Below the pieces are notes generated by a model, which saw nothing but the letters and a program-made list of their open reading frames with translations, had not been told where the DNA came from and ran no database searches. Position numbers and translations under genes: made by a program. 64,000 nt of DNA from Alkaliphilus flagellatus. GTDB lineage: Bacteria > Bacillota > Clostridia > Peptostreptococcales > Natronincolaceae. Numbering within the stretch: the first letter of the stretch is position 1; each line of letters starts with the position of its first letter. The stretch lies in the NCBI RefSeq assembly GCF_018919215.1, contig NZ_JAHLQK010000001.1, positions 995,146-1,059,145 of the forward strand, read 5' to 3'. Shown here one piece after another: positions 16,817 through 26,538 of the stretch.

Positions 16817-16863
16817 GGCAAGGATTGGCTGTTAAAGAGAGAGAAAAATAAAATAAAAAGAAA
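16817..16863 (+). repeat. Second copy of the symporter 3' end
   Basis: GGCAAGGATTGGCTGTTAAA and what follows repeat 15917-15963 with about five differences, exactly 900 bases apart. Together with the two ridA copies this marks a tandem duplication that has since decayed. Confidence 0.75.
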
Positions 16864-16936
16864 AGGGATGCTGCATAAAAACGTATGTTGGTATAACAGA
16901 GTTTGCAGCATTCTTTTATCATATAAGGAGAATGAG

Positions 16937-17167
16937 ATGAGAGTAATAATTATAGGAGGACTGGCCGGCGGCACCGGAACAGCTGCCAGGCTTCGTCGGT
17001 TACCGTACGCCGAGAAACTAGAAAGCCTTTGGCTGTCAGCAGCTGACTCCATAAATAATTGCTTAAAAACTCCGGCATCCCATCCTCTGAAACATCCACT
17101 CTTTGATAAAGGTAGCGATTCTGCTTGTCATGAAAATATAAAAAAGGAACAAATTGAATTCACTTAA
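16937..17167 (+). pseudogene. N-terminal stub of an FAD-dependent pyridine nucleotide-disulfide oxidoreductase
   Basis: AAGGAGAATGAG and ATG lead into MRVIIIGGLAGGTGTAARLR, the FAD-binding GxxxGG...AARLRR start of CoA-disulfide reductase/NADH oxidase-type enzymes. After about 25 residues similarity stops and the frame runs through unrelated sequence to a stop at 17167. The rest of a ~450-residue enzyme is missing. A thiol-disulfide reductase would have fitted the cysteine locus, so this is probably a lost member of it. Confidence 0.7.
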
Positions 17168-17217
17168 TATTTAAGCTATAATATATATAACTAATATGAG
17201 GAAATTATGGAGGAAAC

Positions 17218-19269
17218 ATGAAAAAAACGATATCTGTAGTGGCTTTTGATTCCAAAGCCGGAGAGTTTTATGCAAAAGAAATCAATGAACTGTTTGGAGA
17301 ATATGTAAAAATAGCATCCTACAGTGTGAGCGACGGGTCTGCCATGGGAGCGTTGCCTAAGGCAGATTTATTTGCGATTTCAACAGATGCATATGGTTCC
17401 GCAGAAGAGGTGGCCCGTCATGTTCCTATAGACAGCCAGACCATGGGAATTGAGGTTTCCTACCGATGGAGTACGCTGCAAAACCTCAGTATGATACCAA
17501 AGGGAACCCGGGCGCTTTTTGTAAATTTGACGGATACCATGGCCCGGGAGGCTATTGCACAGCTGCAGCAGCTGGGGATAAACCATATTCGTTTTATTCC
17601 ATTTTATCCAGGTGCTGTTTTGGAAGAGCCGGTGGATATGGCTGTAACGCCGGAGGAGGAGAGATATGTACCTCAGAGCGTAAAGAAGGTTTTAAATATC
17701 GGCCACCGTTCCTGTACCTCTGGGATGATGATTGAGATTGCCTTGCGTCTGGGACTTGAACAGCTGCTGGATACGAAAAAATTCCAGAATTATTTCCAGG
17801 CAATGGCAACGAATAATTACAGCTTTAATCAGATATACGCCCGTTCTAGAAGACTGGAAAGCCAGTTCCATATTTTGATGGAAATATTGGATGAGGGACT
17901 GATAGGCGTTAATGAAAAGGGTGAAATCTTTGCATGCAACAAGAAAGCCTGCCAGATTGCAAAGATTGAGGAGAATCTTGTCCTTGGCAGGTGCGGGGAA
18001 AAAGTATTTCCGTATATTCCCTTTTATAGCGCCTTGAAGGATAAGAAAGAAATTTCGCCTAAAGTGATTAAGTTGGGCGGCGTAAACGTAAGTATTGCAG
18101 TTATACCGGTTCTGCGGCAAAAGGAATGCATCGGTGCATTTGCTACCCTGCAGGAATTTAGTGAGCTGGAATCCAAACAGAATGAGTTAAGAAGCCAGCT
18201 GCTGAAAAAGGGTCATTGCGCCAAGTACACCTTTGATGATGTAATCGGAGAGTCAGATTGTATCTGCCGGACGAAGGAGATTTTAAAACGGATGGCGGCT
18301 ACCGAAAGTCCTGTTTTAATTGCAGGTGAAACAGGAACGGGAAAAGAACTGCTGGCTCATGCGGTGCATTGTGCATCTAAGCGAAGTAAGGGTCCTTTTA
18401 TCGCCATTAATGTGGCAGCCATGCCGGAAAATCTTCTGGAAAGCGAGCTTTTCGGCTATGAAGAGGGTGCATTTACCGGTGCGAAAAAAGGAGGACGTCC
18501 CGGACTGTTTGAATTTGCCCATGGCGGTACCTTATTCCTAGATGAAGTAGAAGGTATGAGTCAGGCCATGCAGGTAAAGCTCCTGAGAGTTCTGCAGGAA
18601 GGCGAAATCATGCGTGTAGGCGGCAGCGGAATCATAAGTGTTGATGTAAGAATTGTTGCAGCAACCAATGAATCCCTGGATCAGAAGGTGGAGAAAGGAA
18701 GCTTCCGAAAGGACTTGTATTACCGCCTGAATACTTTGACGGTTGTAGTACCGCTGCTACGGGAACGGGAAGAGGATGTTTTTCTTTTGATGGAGTATTT
18801 TAAAGAGGAGCTCCGGGGTGACTTTAAGTTATCCGAGGAGGTGAAAGACTTTCTGCATCAGTATTCCTGGCCGGGAAATATCCGAGAACTGCATAACACA
18901 GTGGAATACTTTGTTTATACCGGGAAACAGGTGATTGAGATAGATGATTTACCGCCTACTATTTTCCATGGCCGGACATCCAGACCGGTGAATGTGGAGA
19001 AGAAGGAGATACTGCAGGAGGTGGTTTCGCCCTTCTGGTTCGTTCTGGAACAGCTTTATATGGCAGCGGAGCGGAATGAGTTTATCGGAAGAGATAAATT
19101 GATGATGGAGGCGAAGAAGCAGCATCTTCTATTGTCGCAAAAGGAGATTCGGGATATTTTAAAGGACATGGAGGAAAAGGGTTTTGTAAAAATCAGAAAA
19201 GGAAGAGGCGGCAGCAGACTTACCCTGAAGGGAAGGGAATACTGGCAGAGCCGGGATATGTGTCATTGA
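17218..19269 (+). CDS. Sigma-54-dependent transcriptional activator (PAS - AAA+ - winged helix)
   Basis: This 683-residue enhancer-binding protein has an N-terminal sensory region (1 to about 195), a PAS-like domain (about 215-325, with [20 protein letters not shown]) and a sigma-54 AAA+ core. The core has Walker A GETGTGKE near 370, the GAFTGA loop near 417 that contacts sigma-54, and an arginine-finger region near 500. The C-terminus ([20 protein letters not shown] ... GSRLTLKG) is a winged helix rather than the usual Fis-type helix-turn-helix. It lies next to two sigma-54 promoters and is their obvious activator, probably sensing cysteine or a product. ATTATGGAGGAAAC precedes the ATG. Confidence 0.92.
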   Translation: MKKTISVVAFDSKAGEFYAKEINELFGEYVKIASYSVSDGSAMGALPKADLFAISTDAYGSAEEVARHVPIDSQTMGIEVSYRWSTLQNLSMIPKGTRALFVNLTDTMAREAIAQLQQLGINHIRFIPFYPGAVLEEPVDMAVTPEEERYVPQSVKKVLNIGHRSCTSGMMIEIALRLGLEQLLDTKKFQNYFQAMATNNYSFNQIYARSRRLESQFHILMEILDEGLIGVNEKGEIFACNKKACQIAKIEENLVLGRCGEKVFPYIPFYSALKDKKEISPKVIKLGGVNVSIAVIPVLRQKECIGAFATLQEFSELESKQNELRSQLLKKGHCAKYTFDDVIGESDCICRTKEILKRMAATESPVLIAGETGTGKELLAHAVHCASKRSKGPFIAINVAAMPENLLESELFGYEEGAFTGAKKGGRPGLFEFAHGGTLFLDEVEGMSQAMQVKLLRVLQEGEIMRVGGSGIISVDVRIVAATNESLDQKVEKGSFRKDLYYRLNTLTVVVPLLREREEDVFLLMEYFKEELRGDFKLSEEVKDFLHQYSWPGNIRELHNTVEYFVYTGKQVIEIDDLPPTIFHGRTSRPVNVEKKEILQEVVSPFWFVLEQLYMAAERNEFIGRDKLMMEAKKQHLLLSQKEIRDILKDMEEKGFVKIRKGRGGSRLTLKGREYWQSRDMCH

Positions 19270-19415
19270 TGAAATTACTTTAGTAAGAATTTATTATAAT
19301 TTTTAAGTAGCATGAGACTTTTATTAGAGCTAATGGTTAGTGTTTATAAAAAACCAGTAGAAAGATATAACTATTAAGGTATGTATCGAAAACTTGATAT
19401 AATCAAATACTATTT

Positions 19416-19456
19416 AATAATCACATTATTGGGCAACTGATAATGTGATTATTTTT
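19416..19456 (+). terminator. Rho-independent terminator
   Basis: A perfect 14-bp stem, AATAATCACATTAT (19416-19429) with ATAATGTGATTATT (19440-19453), is followed by a T run. It is the only strong feature in the 365 bases between the sigma-54 activator and the PadR promoter. Confidence 0.85.
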
Positions 19457-19583
19457 TTCCAGATCCGTTTGTTCTTATTAAAGAAGTAAGAGCTTTCAGA
19501 GTACATAGTGTTTCTGTTTTTGAAAGGCTATGTACTTACTTTAATCTCTACTGAAAAATGATAGTTGTTTTAAAAAACAACAC

Positions 19584-19622
19584 TTGACACCTTATACTAT
19601 GCATTATATAGTATAAGGTGTC
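19584..19622 (+). promoter_or_regulatory. PadR promoter overlapped by a 15-bp palindromic operator
   Basis: TTGACA (19584-19589) and TATAGT (19607-19612) are 17 bases apart. GACACCTTATACTAT (19586-19600) and ATAGTATAAGGTGTC (19608-19622) are exact inverted repeats covering the whole spacer and the -10 box. A bound dimer would block RNA polymerase, so the PadR gene 13 bases downstream is almost certainly self-repressed. Confidence 0.85.
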
Positions 19623-19634
19623 AGGAGGTATGAA

Positions 19635-19952
19635 ATGGATATTCAATTAAAAAAGGGTTTATTGGAATTTTGTGTTCTTACAGTATTGAGAAAATCTGAT
19701 TCGTATGGTTATCAAATTGTAAAAGATGTTTCTGATTGTATTGAAATTTCAGAATCTACATTGTACCCGATATTAAAGCGTCTAGAATCAAACGCATACC
19801 TTGAAACATATTCTGTAGAACATAATAGTAGATTACGTAAATATTATCGAATTACAGAAAAAGGGAAAAACCACATAAATGAATTTTTAAATGATTGGCA
19901 ACAAGTTATGAATATTTATCATTTTATAAAAGGGGGTAACGAGAGTGAATAA
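19635..19952 (+). CDS. PadR family transcriptional regulator
   Basis: The 105 residues form a PadR winged helix (GLLEFCVLTVLRKSDSYGYQ ... SESTLYPILKRLE ... KYYRITEKGK) with a short C-terminal helix, the small 'PadR-s1' type. It is first in a three-gene unit with a HAAS-domain membrane protein and a decayed third gene, the arrangement often seen for cell-envelope stress modules. The promoter is covered by its likely operator. GTCAGGAGGTATGAA precedes the ATG. Confidence 0.92.
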   Translation: MDIQLKKGLLEFCVLTVLRKSDSYGYQIVKDVSDCIEISESTLYPILKRLESNAYLETYSVEHNSRLRKYYRITEKGKNHINEFLNDWQQVMNIYHFIKGGNESE

Positions 19953-20538
19953 ATTAGAATTTTTAAATACATTAGAAAAATATCTAAAATGTATAGAAAA
20001 ACAAGATCGTGATAAATTTATTAGATATTATGAGGAAATGATTGAAGACTATAAAGAAGATGGATGCAAAGAAGTAGATGCAATCAAAAAAGTAGGTAAT
20101 CCAAGAGATATAGCCAATACTATTTTATCGGAGCAAGATGATGTGATTATTAAAGTGCCATCAACTGGGAGTAAAGTTATAAATAAAGTATTATTAATTT
20201 TAGGATTCCCATTATGGGGGTCTTTAGCATTATCAGCGATTTTATTTCTTTTATCTGCTTGTATTGTTATGTGGAGTTTTCCCTTCGTAACAGGGGTAAG
20301 TGCAATTTCATTTTTTATTGGATCTTTAGTTAGTATTTTGGGAGCACCATTTGTAGCGATAGAAACAATACCTGTGGGAATTGTTCAACTTGGATTAGGA
20401 ATTGCTTTTATGGGATTGTCGATTTTGTTAGCATTAATTACTACTTACTTGTATAAAAAACTAGTTGGTATAACGAAAACATTCAAATTAAAATTAGGTA
20501 GAGTGATTAATGAGAAAGTGGTGAGGATATGGGAATAA
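19945..20538 (+). CDS. HAAS-domain (DUF1700) membrane protein
   Basis: The N-terminal ~75 residues form a HAAS domain (NKLEFLNTLEKYLKCIEKQD ... RYYEEMIEDYKEDG), which usually binds a partner PadR-like regulator or relays a membrane signal. Three or four hydrophobic segments follow (DUF1700 architecture). GTG start, with AGGGGGTAAC just upstream, and an 8-base overlap with the PadR gene; translation is likely coupled. Function is inferred to be signalling at the membrane. Confidence 0.85.
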   Translation: MNKLEFLNTLEKYLKCIEKQDRDKFIRYYEEMIEDYKEDGCKEVDAIKKVGNPRDIANTILSEQDDVIIKVPSTGSKVINKVLLILGFPLWGSLALSAILFLLSACIVMWSFPFVTGVSAISFFIGSLVSILGAPFVAIETIPVGIVQLGLGIAFMGLSILLALITTYLYKKLVGITKTFKLKLGRVINEKVVRIWE

Positions 20539-20705
20539 AAAATTACAAAAAGAAATGTATTACATTAGGTATTAGTTTAATTATAACAGGTACTATTATT
20601 ACAATAGTAGGATTTGGACTAACTGGTTTTGATCTAAGTAAATTTAAAGGAACAGATTCATATAAATGGTATCGTACTATTAATATAGGCCATAATTTTT
20701 ACTAA
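20529..20705 (+). pseudogene. Truncated third gene of the PadR-HAAS unit (DUF4097-like anchor only)
   Basis: The 58 residues start inside the HAAS gene (10-base overlap) and contain one hydrophobic helix (ITLGISLIITGTIITIVGFG) followed by KWYRTINIGHNFY and a stop. In related units the third gene encodes a ~280-residue DUF4097 beta-helix protein with just such an anchor, so this looks like the surviving N-terminus. It could instead be a genuine small membrane protein. The ~420 bases that follow hold a terminator and otherwise nothing clear. Confidence 0.6.
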
Positions 20706-20831
20706 TATGGTATAATTTTGACAATGATTCTCATATTATATATATTAGGAACTAATATAGCAATCAGTTTTTAAGCAATATTTGGATACTGTATATGACT
20801 GCAAGTTCAAATTAAAAATAAAATAATTTTT

Positions 20832-20858
20832 AATAACCGACATAGTCGGTTATTTTTG
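20832..20858 (+). terminator. Rho-independent terminator
   Basis: AATAACCGAC (20832-20841) pairs perfectly with GTCGGTTATT (20845-20854) around a three-base loop, followed by TTTG. It ends the PadR unit. Confidence 0.8.
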
Positions 20859-21127
20859 TACCATATGTAGTTGTATATTGATGAGTACTAGCACAACCTA
20901 GGAAGGCTAATCTAGGGCATTATCATATGATACAGCAATAGTGTAATTTAAAATGTTAAATTGGGTATAAATAAAATATAATTAGTAAGAATTTATGTTA
21001 TAGAAAATATGTTCGATAAAGAGGAATTTTTAAAATTATGAGGTATATATAATAAAGAAAAAATTTAAAAATCAGCAGCACAGCATAGTATTAATTTTGA
21101 AAATGAAATATAGAAAGGTCGGAGCCT

Positions 21128-22141
21128 ATGACTCTATCTATTAGACATACTACAGAACAATTAGAGGAAACTACACTTTCATCCTTTGCTCAGTTTAGCA
21201 AAAATAGTAAAGGTAGAATAATACCAGAAAAAGAATGTGATATTCGTACGATATACCAAAGGGATAGAGATAGAATAATTCATTGTAAATCCTTTAGAAG
21301 CCTTAAAGAAAAAACTCAGGTGTTTATTGTAAAAAATGATTTTTTTAGAACTAGACTAACTCATACATTAGAAGTTAATCAAATTGCACGTACTATTGCT
21401 AGAGCATTAAGATTAAATGAGGACTTAGTAGAGGCCATTGCACTAGGTCATGATTTAGGTCATACATGCTTTGGACATAGAGGTGAAGACGTGCTAGATA
21501 GGTTGAGTGGCAGATTTAGACATAACGAGCAGAGTCTTAGAGTGGTAGATACTTTAGAGAGAGATGGTAGAGGTTTAAATTTAACATTCGAAGTTAGAGA
21601 TGGAATATTAAACCATACAGGACCAAAAGAGCCACTAACGCTAGAAGGGAAATTAGTAAGGAAAGTAGATCGTATCACCTATTTATGTCACGATATTCAA
21701 GATAGTATGAATGCTGATATTCTTAAAATAGAAGATTTACCATCCATTGTATTGAAAAGGCTTGGTAGTAGCCATAGTGAAAGAATTAATACATTTGTAA
21801 TTGATGTTATTAATGAAACGAATAAAAATCTTAAAGAAGGTATAAATATAGATATTTATCAAAGTGATGAAATTTTAGAAGCAATGAACATATTAAGAAA
21901 CTTTATGTTTAAAAATGTATATTATGGTGAAGTGTGTTCTGAAGAAAAAAAGAAAGCAGAATTTATTGTCGAATCTTTGTATACTTATTTTTTAAGTCAT
22001 CCTAAGGAAATGCCCATAAAATATTATGGTAACATTAGCAAAGACGGTTTAAAAAGAAGCGTAACTGACTTTATAGCAACATGTACAGACTCCCATGCAA
22101 TTGAAATTTTTCATGAAAAATTTATTCCTTCTAAGAAATAA
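21128..22141 (+). CDS. dgt: Deoxyguanosinetriphosphate triphosphohydrolase-like protein
   Basis: This 337-residue HD-domain protein begins with the dGTPase-type DIRTIYQRDRDRIIHCKSFR. The metal-binding set is visible: H in TRLTHTLEV, HD in LGHDLGH, and D in LVRKVDRITYLCHDIQDS. It removes triphosphate from dGTP or other dNTPs, tuning nucleotide pools. In many Clostridia it sits directly before dnaG and rpoD, as here. GAAAGGTCGGAGCCT precedes the ATG. Length is normal for the short clostridial form. Confidence 0.92.
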   Translation: MTLSIRHTTEQLEETTLSSFAQFSKNSKGRIIPEKECDIRTIYQRDRDRIIHCKSFRSLKEKTQVFIVKNDFFRTRLTHTLEVNQIARTIARALRLNEDLVEAIALGHDLGHTCFGHRGEDVLDRLSGRFRHNEQSLRVVDTLERDGRGLNLTFEVRDGILNHTGPKEPLTLEGKLVRKVDRITYLCHDIQDSMNADILKIEDLPSIVLKRLGSSHSERINTFVIDVINETNKNLKEGINIDIYQSDEILEAMNILRNFMFKNVYYGEVCSEEKKKAEFIVESLYTYFLSHPKEMPIKYYGNISKDGLKRSVTDFIATCTDSHAIEIFHEKFIPSKK

Positions 22142-22345
22142 TATATATGTTCTACCATGATAAATATTCAGAATGTTTTTTTTTAGGTTCTAAAGGAGGA
22201 ATTACTAAGATATATGTCGAATAAATTTCATCATATGCTAGTGGAGAAAAATTATTGATAAAACCTTTAAGGAATTACATGCTGCTAGAAGGATATTGTA
22301 AAAATAAGCAGAAGTATATAGTATAAATATTTATAGGTGATTATA

Positions 22346-24163
22346 ATGGAGAATTTTTTTCCCGAAGAGTTAATTAATGAAGTAAAAGACAGTAATGAGA
22401 TTATAGATGTAATTTCGCAATATATACAAGTTAAATCAGTAGGATCTTCTTACAAAGCCCTATGTCCTTTTCATAGTGAAAACACACCTTCCTTTATTAT
22501 AAATCGTGAAAAGCAAATTTACAAATGCTTTGGCTGTGGCGAAGGTGGCGATGTGGTTCGCTTTATTATGAAAATTGAAAACTTAGACTTTATAGAATCT
22601 GTAAGACTATTAGCGAAACGAGCTAATATTGAAATTAAAAGTACAGAGTCTTCAGAAGAAGTAAAAAGACAAATAAAAGAAAAAAATCTTTGTTATGAAA
22701 TTAATCGAAAAGTAGGACTATATTTCTATCGTAACTTGACTAAAAAGCCTAACCCTGCTTTAGAATATTTGGTAAATAGGGGATTAAATCCCAAAACCTT
22801 AGCAAGCTTTGGATTAGGTTATGCTATTAATAGCTGGGACAACCTTATTTTATACTTACAAAGGGAGGGTTATCAGTTAAGTGATATCCAAAAGTGTGGA
22901 TTAATAAGACCAAATAAACAAAATGGATATTATGATTATTTTCGCAATCGTATAATGTTTCCTATATTCAATATACGTGGAGATGTGGTTGGTTTTGGTG
23001 GAAGGGTAATGGATAATTCCTTACCTAAATATTTAAATTCTCCAGAAACAAAAATATTTAATAAAAGCAATATACTTTACGGTTTAAATTTTGCTCGTAA
23101 AAATATTAATAACAGACAAATGATATTAGTAGAAGGATATATGGATGTAATAGCCCTGCATCAGGCAGGTTTTAAAAACGTAGTAGCCTCATTAGGCACA
23201 TCCTTAACAAAATATCATGGTCAACTATTAAAAAAATATTGTGATGAAGTTATAATATGTTTTGATGGAGATACAGCAGGCATAAAAGCAACTATGAGGA
23301 GTGTTGATATACTAAATGAAGTAGAGTGTCAATTTAGAATTATGACTTTACCTGAAGGAAAAGATCCAGATGATTTCATAAAGTTTTATGGTTATGAAGC
23401 ATTTAAGGAACAAATTAATAATGCAATTAGTCTAATAGATTATAAAATACTTTTAGCAAAAAATAAGTATTCTAGTAATACTATTGAAGATAAGGTAAAA
23501 CTTGCAAAAAGGATTGCAGTTATTATAAGGGATATTAAAAGTCCAATAGAAAAAGAAGCTTACATTGAAAAGGCTGCAAATGAAACAAGCATCTCAAAAG
23601 AAGCTATAAAACTAGAAGTATTGGGTAAGTCTAAAAATATATCAATGAATAGAAATAACGTTAAGTATAGTTCAAACTACAAAAGGGATAATAAGTATAT
23701 AGAAATAATTCCTTTAGTAGAACAAAAGGGACATATTATTGCAGAAAAACAGTTAATAAAATTTATGCTTACAGATAATAAACTAATACAACATATATTG
23801 AATAGTATCTCTGTGGAGGATTTTTCAGTTTGGAGCCATCAAGAAATAGTCGCATATTTAGCTGATAACGTGGAAAGTATTGATGAAAAGCAAATAGAAG
23901 AAACACTTCCTCATTTAAAAGAAGATATAAAGCAGATATTGTCAACTGATATTAAATACATTGAGTTAAATAATACATTGGCAAAATATGTTATTAACTT
24001 AAAGAAATATAAGTTACTTTACGATATAAAGAGATTAGAGGAAGAACAAAATAGTATTATGAAAGATTCAAATTTAACTAAGGAAGAGGTTGAGAGCAAG
24101 TTGCTAAATATAGGCATGGAAATAGTGAGAAAGAATGTACAAATACAAAAGCTGAAGGCGTAA
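22346..24163 (+). CDS. dnaG: DNA primase
   Basis: The 605-residue primase has an N-terminal zinc finger (CPFH ... CFGC, residues ~38-62). The core follows with the TOPRIM domain, whose metal-binding signatures VEGYMDVIALHQAG and CFDGDTAG lie near 261 and 308. The C-terminal part is the helicase-binding domain. It makes RNA primers at the replication fork. ATAGGTGATTATA places the start at this ATG, 9 bases inside the longest frame. It is followed by rpoD after 18 bases, the classical macromolecular synthesis operon minus rpsU. Bases 22142-22345 hold no clear promoter. Confidence 0.96.
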   Translation: MENFFPEELINEVKDSNEIIDVISQYIQVKSVGSSYKALCPFHSENTPSFIINREKQIYKCFGCGEGGDVVRFIMKIENLDFIESVRLLAKRANIEIKSTESSEEVKRQIKEKNLCYEINRKVGLYFYRNLTKKPNPALEYLVNRGLNPKTLASFGLGYAINSWDNLILYLQREGYQLSDIQKCGLIRPNKQNGYYDYFRNRIMFPIFNIRGDVVGFGGRVMDNSLPKYLNSPETKIFNKSNILYGLNFARKNINNRQMILVEGYMDVIALHQAGFKNVVASLGTSLTKYHGQLLKKYCDEVIICFDGDTAGIKATMRSVDILNEVECQFRIMTLPEGKDPDDFIKFYGYEAFKEQINNAISLIDYKILLAKNKYSSNTIEDKVKLAKRIAVIIRDIKSPIEKEAYIEKAANETSISKEAIKLEVLGKSKNISMNRNNVKYSSNYKRDNKYIEIIPLVEQKGHIIAEKQLIKFMLTDNKLIQHILNSISVEDFSVWSHQEIVAYLADNVESIDEKQIEETLPHLKEDIKQILSTDIKYIELNNTLAKYVINLKKYKLLYDIKRLEEEQNSIMKDSNLTKEEVESKLLNIGMEIVRKNVQIQKLKA

Positions 24164-24181
24164 TGAAGGGAGGGTGTAACA

Positions 24182-25297
24182 TTGGATAATATAAAAGATA
24201 CAAAAAAACAGACAATTCAAAAGCTAATAGAAAAAGGTAAAAAGCGCGGTATGATTACCTATTCCGAAATTATGGATGCATTAGAGGATGTAGATTTAGA
24301 TAAGGATCAAATAGATGAAATATATGATCACTTCGCTACAATGGGTATAGATATTGTAGGTGATAAGGAAGATACAGATGAAGACATAGATATTGATGAA
24401 TCTGCATTAGAACCGGAGATGGAAATAGAAGAGCATATTGAAGATGATGCTAGTTTGCTAAAAGGGGTCAATATAGATGATCCTGTTAGGATGTATTTAA
24501 AAGAAATTGGTAAGGTGCCTTTATTATCTGCTGAAGAAGAAATTAGTCTAGCTAAAAGAATGGATGCAGGAGATGAAGAAGCAAAGAAAAAGTTAGTTGA
24601 AGCCAATTTAAGGTTAGTTGTAAGTATTGCAAAGAGATATGTAGGTAGAGGTATGCTCTTTTTAGATTTAATTCAAGAAGGAAATTTAGGACTTATTAAG
24701 GCTGTAGAAAAGTTTGACTATAAAAAGGGATTTAAGTTTAGTACCTATGCTACATGGTGGATACGTCAAGCAATTACAAGAGCAATAGCGGATCAAGCCC
24801 GAACTATTAGAATACCTGTCCATATGGTTGAAACAATTAATAAATTGATTCGTGTATCAAGACAGTTGTTACAAGAGTTAGGAAGAGACCCAAGACCAGA
24901 AGAAATTGCGGTTGAAATGGATCTTTCAGAGGACAAGGTTCGAGAGATACTTAAAATTGCTCAGGAACCAGTTTCTTTAGAAACACCTATTGGTGAAGAA
25001 GAAGATAGCCATTTAGGAGATTTTATTCCAGATGATGATGCACCAGCTCCAGCAGAGGCAGCAGCATTTTCATTATTGAAAGAGCAACTTGTTGAGGTAT
25101 TGGATACACTAACACCTAGAGAGCAAAAAGTATTAAGATTACGTTTCGGATTAGATGATGGTAGAGCAAGAACCTTAGAAGAAGTAGGTAAAAAGTTTGA
25201 TGTAACAAGAGAGAGAATAAGACAAATTGAAGCAAAAGCATTAAGAAAGCTAAGACACCCTAGTCGAAGTAAAAAATTAAAGGATTATTTAGAGTAA
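24182..25297 (+). CDS. rpoD: RNA polymerase primary sigma factor
   Basis: The 371-residue protein has a short acidic region 1.1 ([20 protein letters not shown]) and region 1.2 [20 protein letters not shown]. Region 2 contains [20 protein letters not shown], and region 4.2 is [20 protein letters not shown] ending KLKDYLE. Length matches sigma-A of Gram-positive bacteria. The start is TTG with GGGAGGGTG upstream; no ATG lies nearby in frame. It directs housekeeping transcription from promoters of the TTGACA/TATAAT kind seen elsewhere in this window. Confidence 0.97.
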   Translation: MDNIKDTKKQTIQKLIEKGKKRGMITYSEIMDALEDVDLDKDQIDEIYDHFATMGIDIVGDKEDTDEDIDIDESALEPEMEIEEHIEDDASLLKGVNIDDPVRMYLKEIGKVPLLSAEEEISLAKRMDAGDEEAKKKLVEANLRLVVSIAKRYVGRGMLFLDLIQEGNLGLIKAVEKFDYKKGFKFSTYATWWIRQAITRAIADQARTIRIPVHMVETINKLIRVSRQLLQELGRDPRPEEIAVEMDLSEDKVREILKIAQEPVSLETPIGEEEDSHLGDFIPDDDAPAPAEAAAFSLLKEQLVEVLDTLTPREQKVLRLRFGLDDGRARTLEEVGKKFDVTRERIRQIEAKALRKLRHPSRSKKLKDYLE

Positions 25298-25456
25298 AAA
25301 TATAGTTTCATTTTATAAAAATTTGTCTGATAGTATTGTATCGACTTATAGCGCACTCAAAATTTATTCTGAATTTTCAAGTGCTTTAAATACTACCAAT
25401 TTTCTACTTCTTTAGAGGTTATCAATAATTTTAAATTTATACGTTCTCATATAATG

Positions 25457-25496
25457 AAAAATAGATTCGCAAAAAATGCGAATCTATTTTTGGTAG
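25457..25496. terminator. Bidirectional terminator after rpoD
   Basis: A perfect 14-bp stem, AAAAATAGATTCGC (25457-25470) with GCGAATCTATTTTT (25478-25491), has A and T runs on either side. It serves rpoD on the plus strand and the small minus-strand gene that ends at 25535. The 160 bases before it hold nothing clear. Confidence 0.85.
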
Positions 25497-25534
25497 TAAA
25501 CTAACAAAATAGGTAGTTAATGTTTAGGATATAT

Positions 25535-25738
25535 TTAATGCCAATAGTTCCACCTAAGTCCATACTCTATTTTATTCTGAAGTTCTTCATCAGATTCTTG
25601 ATTATCTAGTTGGTCTTGTAGGACGTGCATTATTTGATCGGCTTGCTCTTCCCATTCTTGGGTTGTCCCACCCCAGCTAAAGTTTATCAATTCTTCTGGG
25701 CGTATAACTTTTTTAGGTCTTTTTTTAGTATTTGGCAT
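25535..25738 (-). CDS. Small conserved hypothetical protein
   Basis: The 67 residues start MPNTKKRPKKVIRPEELINF and continue with SWGGTTQEWEEQADQIMHVL, then an acidic helix and KIEYGLRWNYWH. It is soluble, with no signal peptide or cysteines, and I do not recognise the family. Reality is supported by a very strong ribosome binding site (GAAAGGAGGTTTTATT before the ATG on the minus strand) and a terminator just past its stop. It interrupts the usual rpoD-trmK order on the opposite strand. Confidence 0.7.
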   Translation of the reverse strand: MPNTKKRPKKVIRPEELINFSWGGTTQEWEEQADQIMHVLQDQLDNQESDEELQNKIEYGLRWNYWH

Positions 25739-25842
25739 AATAAAACCTCCTTTCGATTAGTTTGGGAAGGTTTATAAAAAATATGATGGTACCTTTTGTA
25801 AATGATAATTTAATAGCTAAATTTAAAAGAGGTGATTTAGAA

Positions 25843-26538
25843 TTGAGCATAAGACTAACTCCGAGATTACAAAAAATAGCAGATCAAGTTATAGAAGGAG
25901 ATGTTGTAGCGGATATAGGAACAGATCATGGATATATTCCTATATACTTATTGAAAAATAAAATAAGTCCCTTTGTAATAGCAGGGGATATTAACGAAAA
26001 GCCTTTAGAGAGTGCTGAAAATAATATTAAAAAATATAGTCTTTCAGATAAGGCAGAAACTAGACTAGGAAGTGGACTTTCAATCTTAAAACCTGGTGAA
26101 GTAGATACTGTTATTGTTGCAGGTATGGGTGGATTATTAATAAGTGATTTATTAACTACTTCAAAGAAAGTGGTAGAAAAACTTAATACCTTAATTCTTC
26201 AGCCCATGCAAGCCCAGCCAGAACTAAGAAAGTATTTAATAAACAATGGTTTTACTATAGAAAAGGACATATTAGTTAAAGAGGACCATCATATTTATGA
26301 AATTATTGTAGCAAAACATGGGATACAAGAAATAAGGGATCAAATTTGTTATGAAATTGGATTTCACATAAATAGTAATCCAAAACCATTAGCTATTGAG
26401 TATATTAATGGGAAAATAAGGGCAACAAAAATGGTTATAGAAAACATATCCAATAATGCTTCTGAGCCTTCGGTTGAAAAATTAAAAGAGATGAATGTTA
26501 AACTAAAAAAACTAGAGGAGGTGCTTGAGTGTCTATAA
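25843..26538 (+). CDS. trmK: tRNA (adenine(22)-N1)-methyltransferase
   Basis: The 231-residue Rossmann methyltransferase has a SAM motif VVADIGTDHGYIPIYLL, then VIVAGMGGLLISDLL and LILQPMQAQPELRKYL, all typical of TrmK (YqfN). It methylates A22 in the D-loop of certain tRNAs. The open frame reaches back to 25762, but AAAGAGGTGATTTAGAA directly before a TTG at 25843 gives the standard family N-terminus SIRLTPRLQKIADQV. It overlaps the nif3-like gene by 10 bases, the conserved trmK-yqfO pairing. Confidence 0.93.
   Translation: MSIRLTPRLQKIADQVIEGDVVADIGTDHGYIPIYLLKNKISPFVIAGDINEKPLESAENNIKKYSLSDKAETRLGSGLSILKPGEVDTVIVAGMGGLLISDLLTTSKKVVEKLNTLILQPMQAQPELRKYLINNGFTIEKDILVKEDHHIYEIIVAKHGIQEIRDQICYEIGFHINSNPKPLAIEYINGKIRATKMVIENISNNASEPSVEKLKEMNVKLKKLEEVLECL

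Noticed and set aside
17466..17809. Overlapping frames inside the sigma-54 activator
   Set aside because: They are by-products of the higher GC content of this locus; the activator frame carries all recognisable domains.
22195..22260. Tiny frame with a good AAAGGAGG site between dgt and dnaG
   Set aside because: It would encode only 14 residues with no recognisable pattern. It may be a leader peptide, but nothing supports that.
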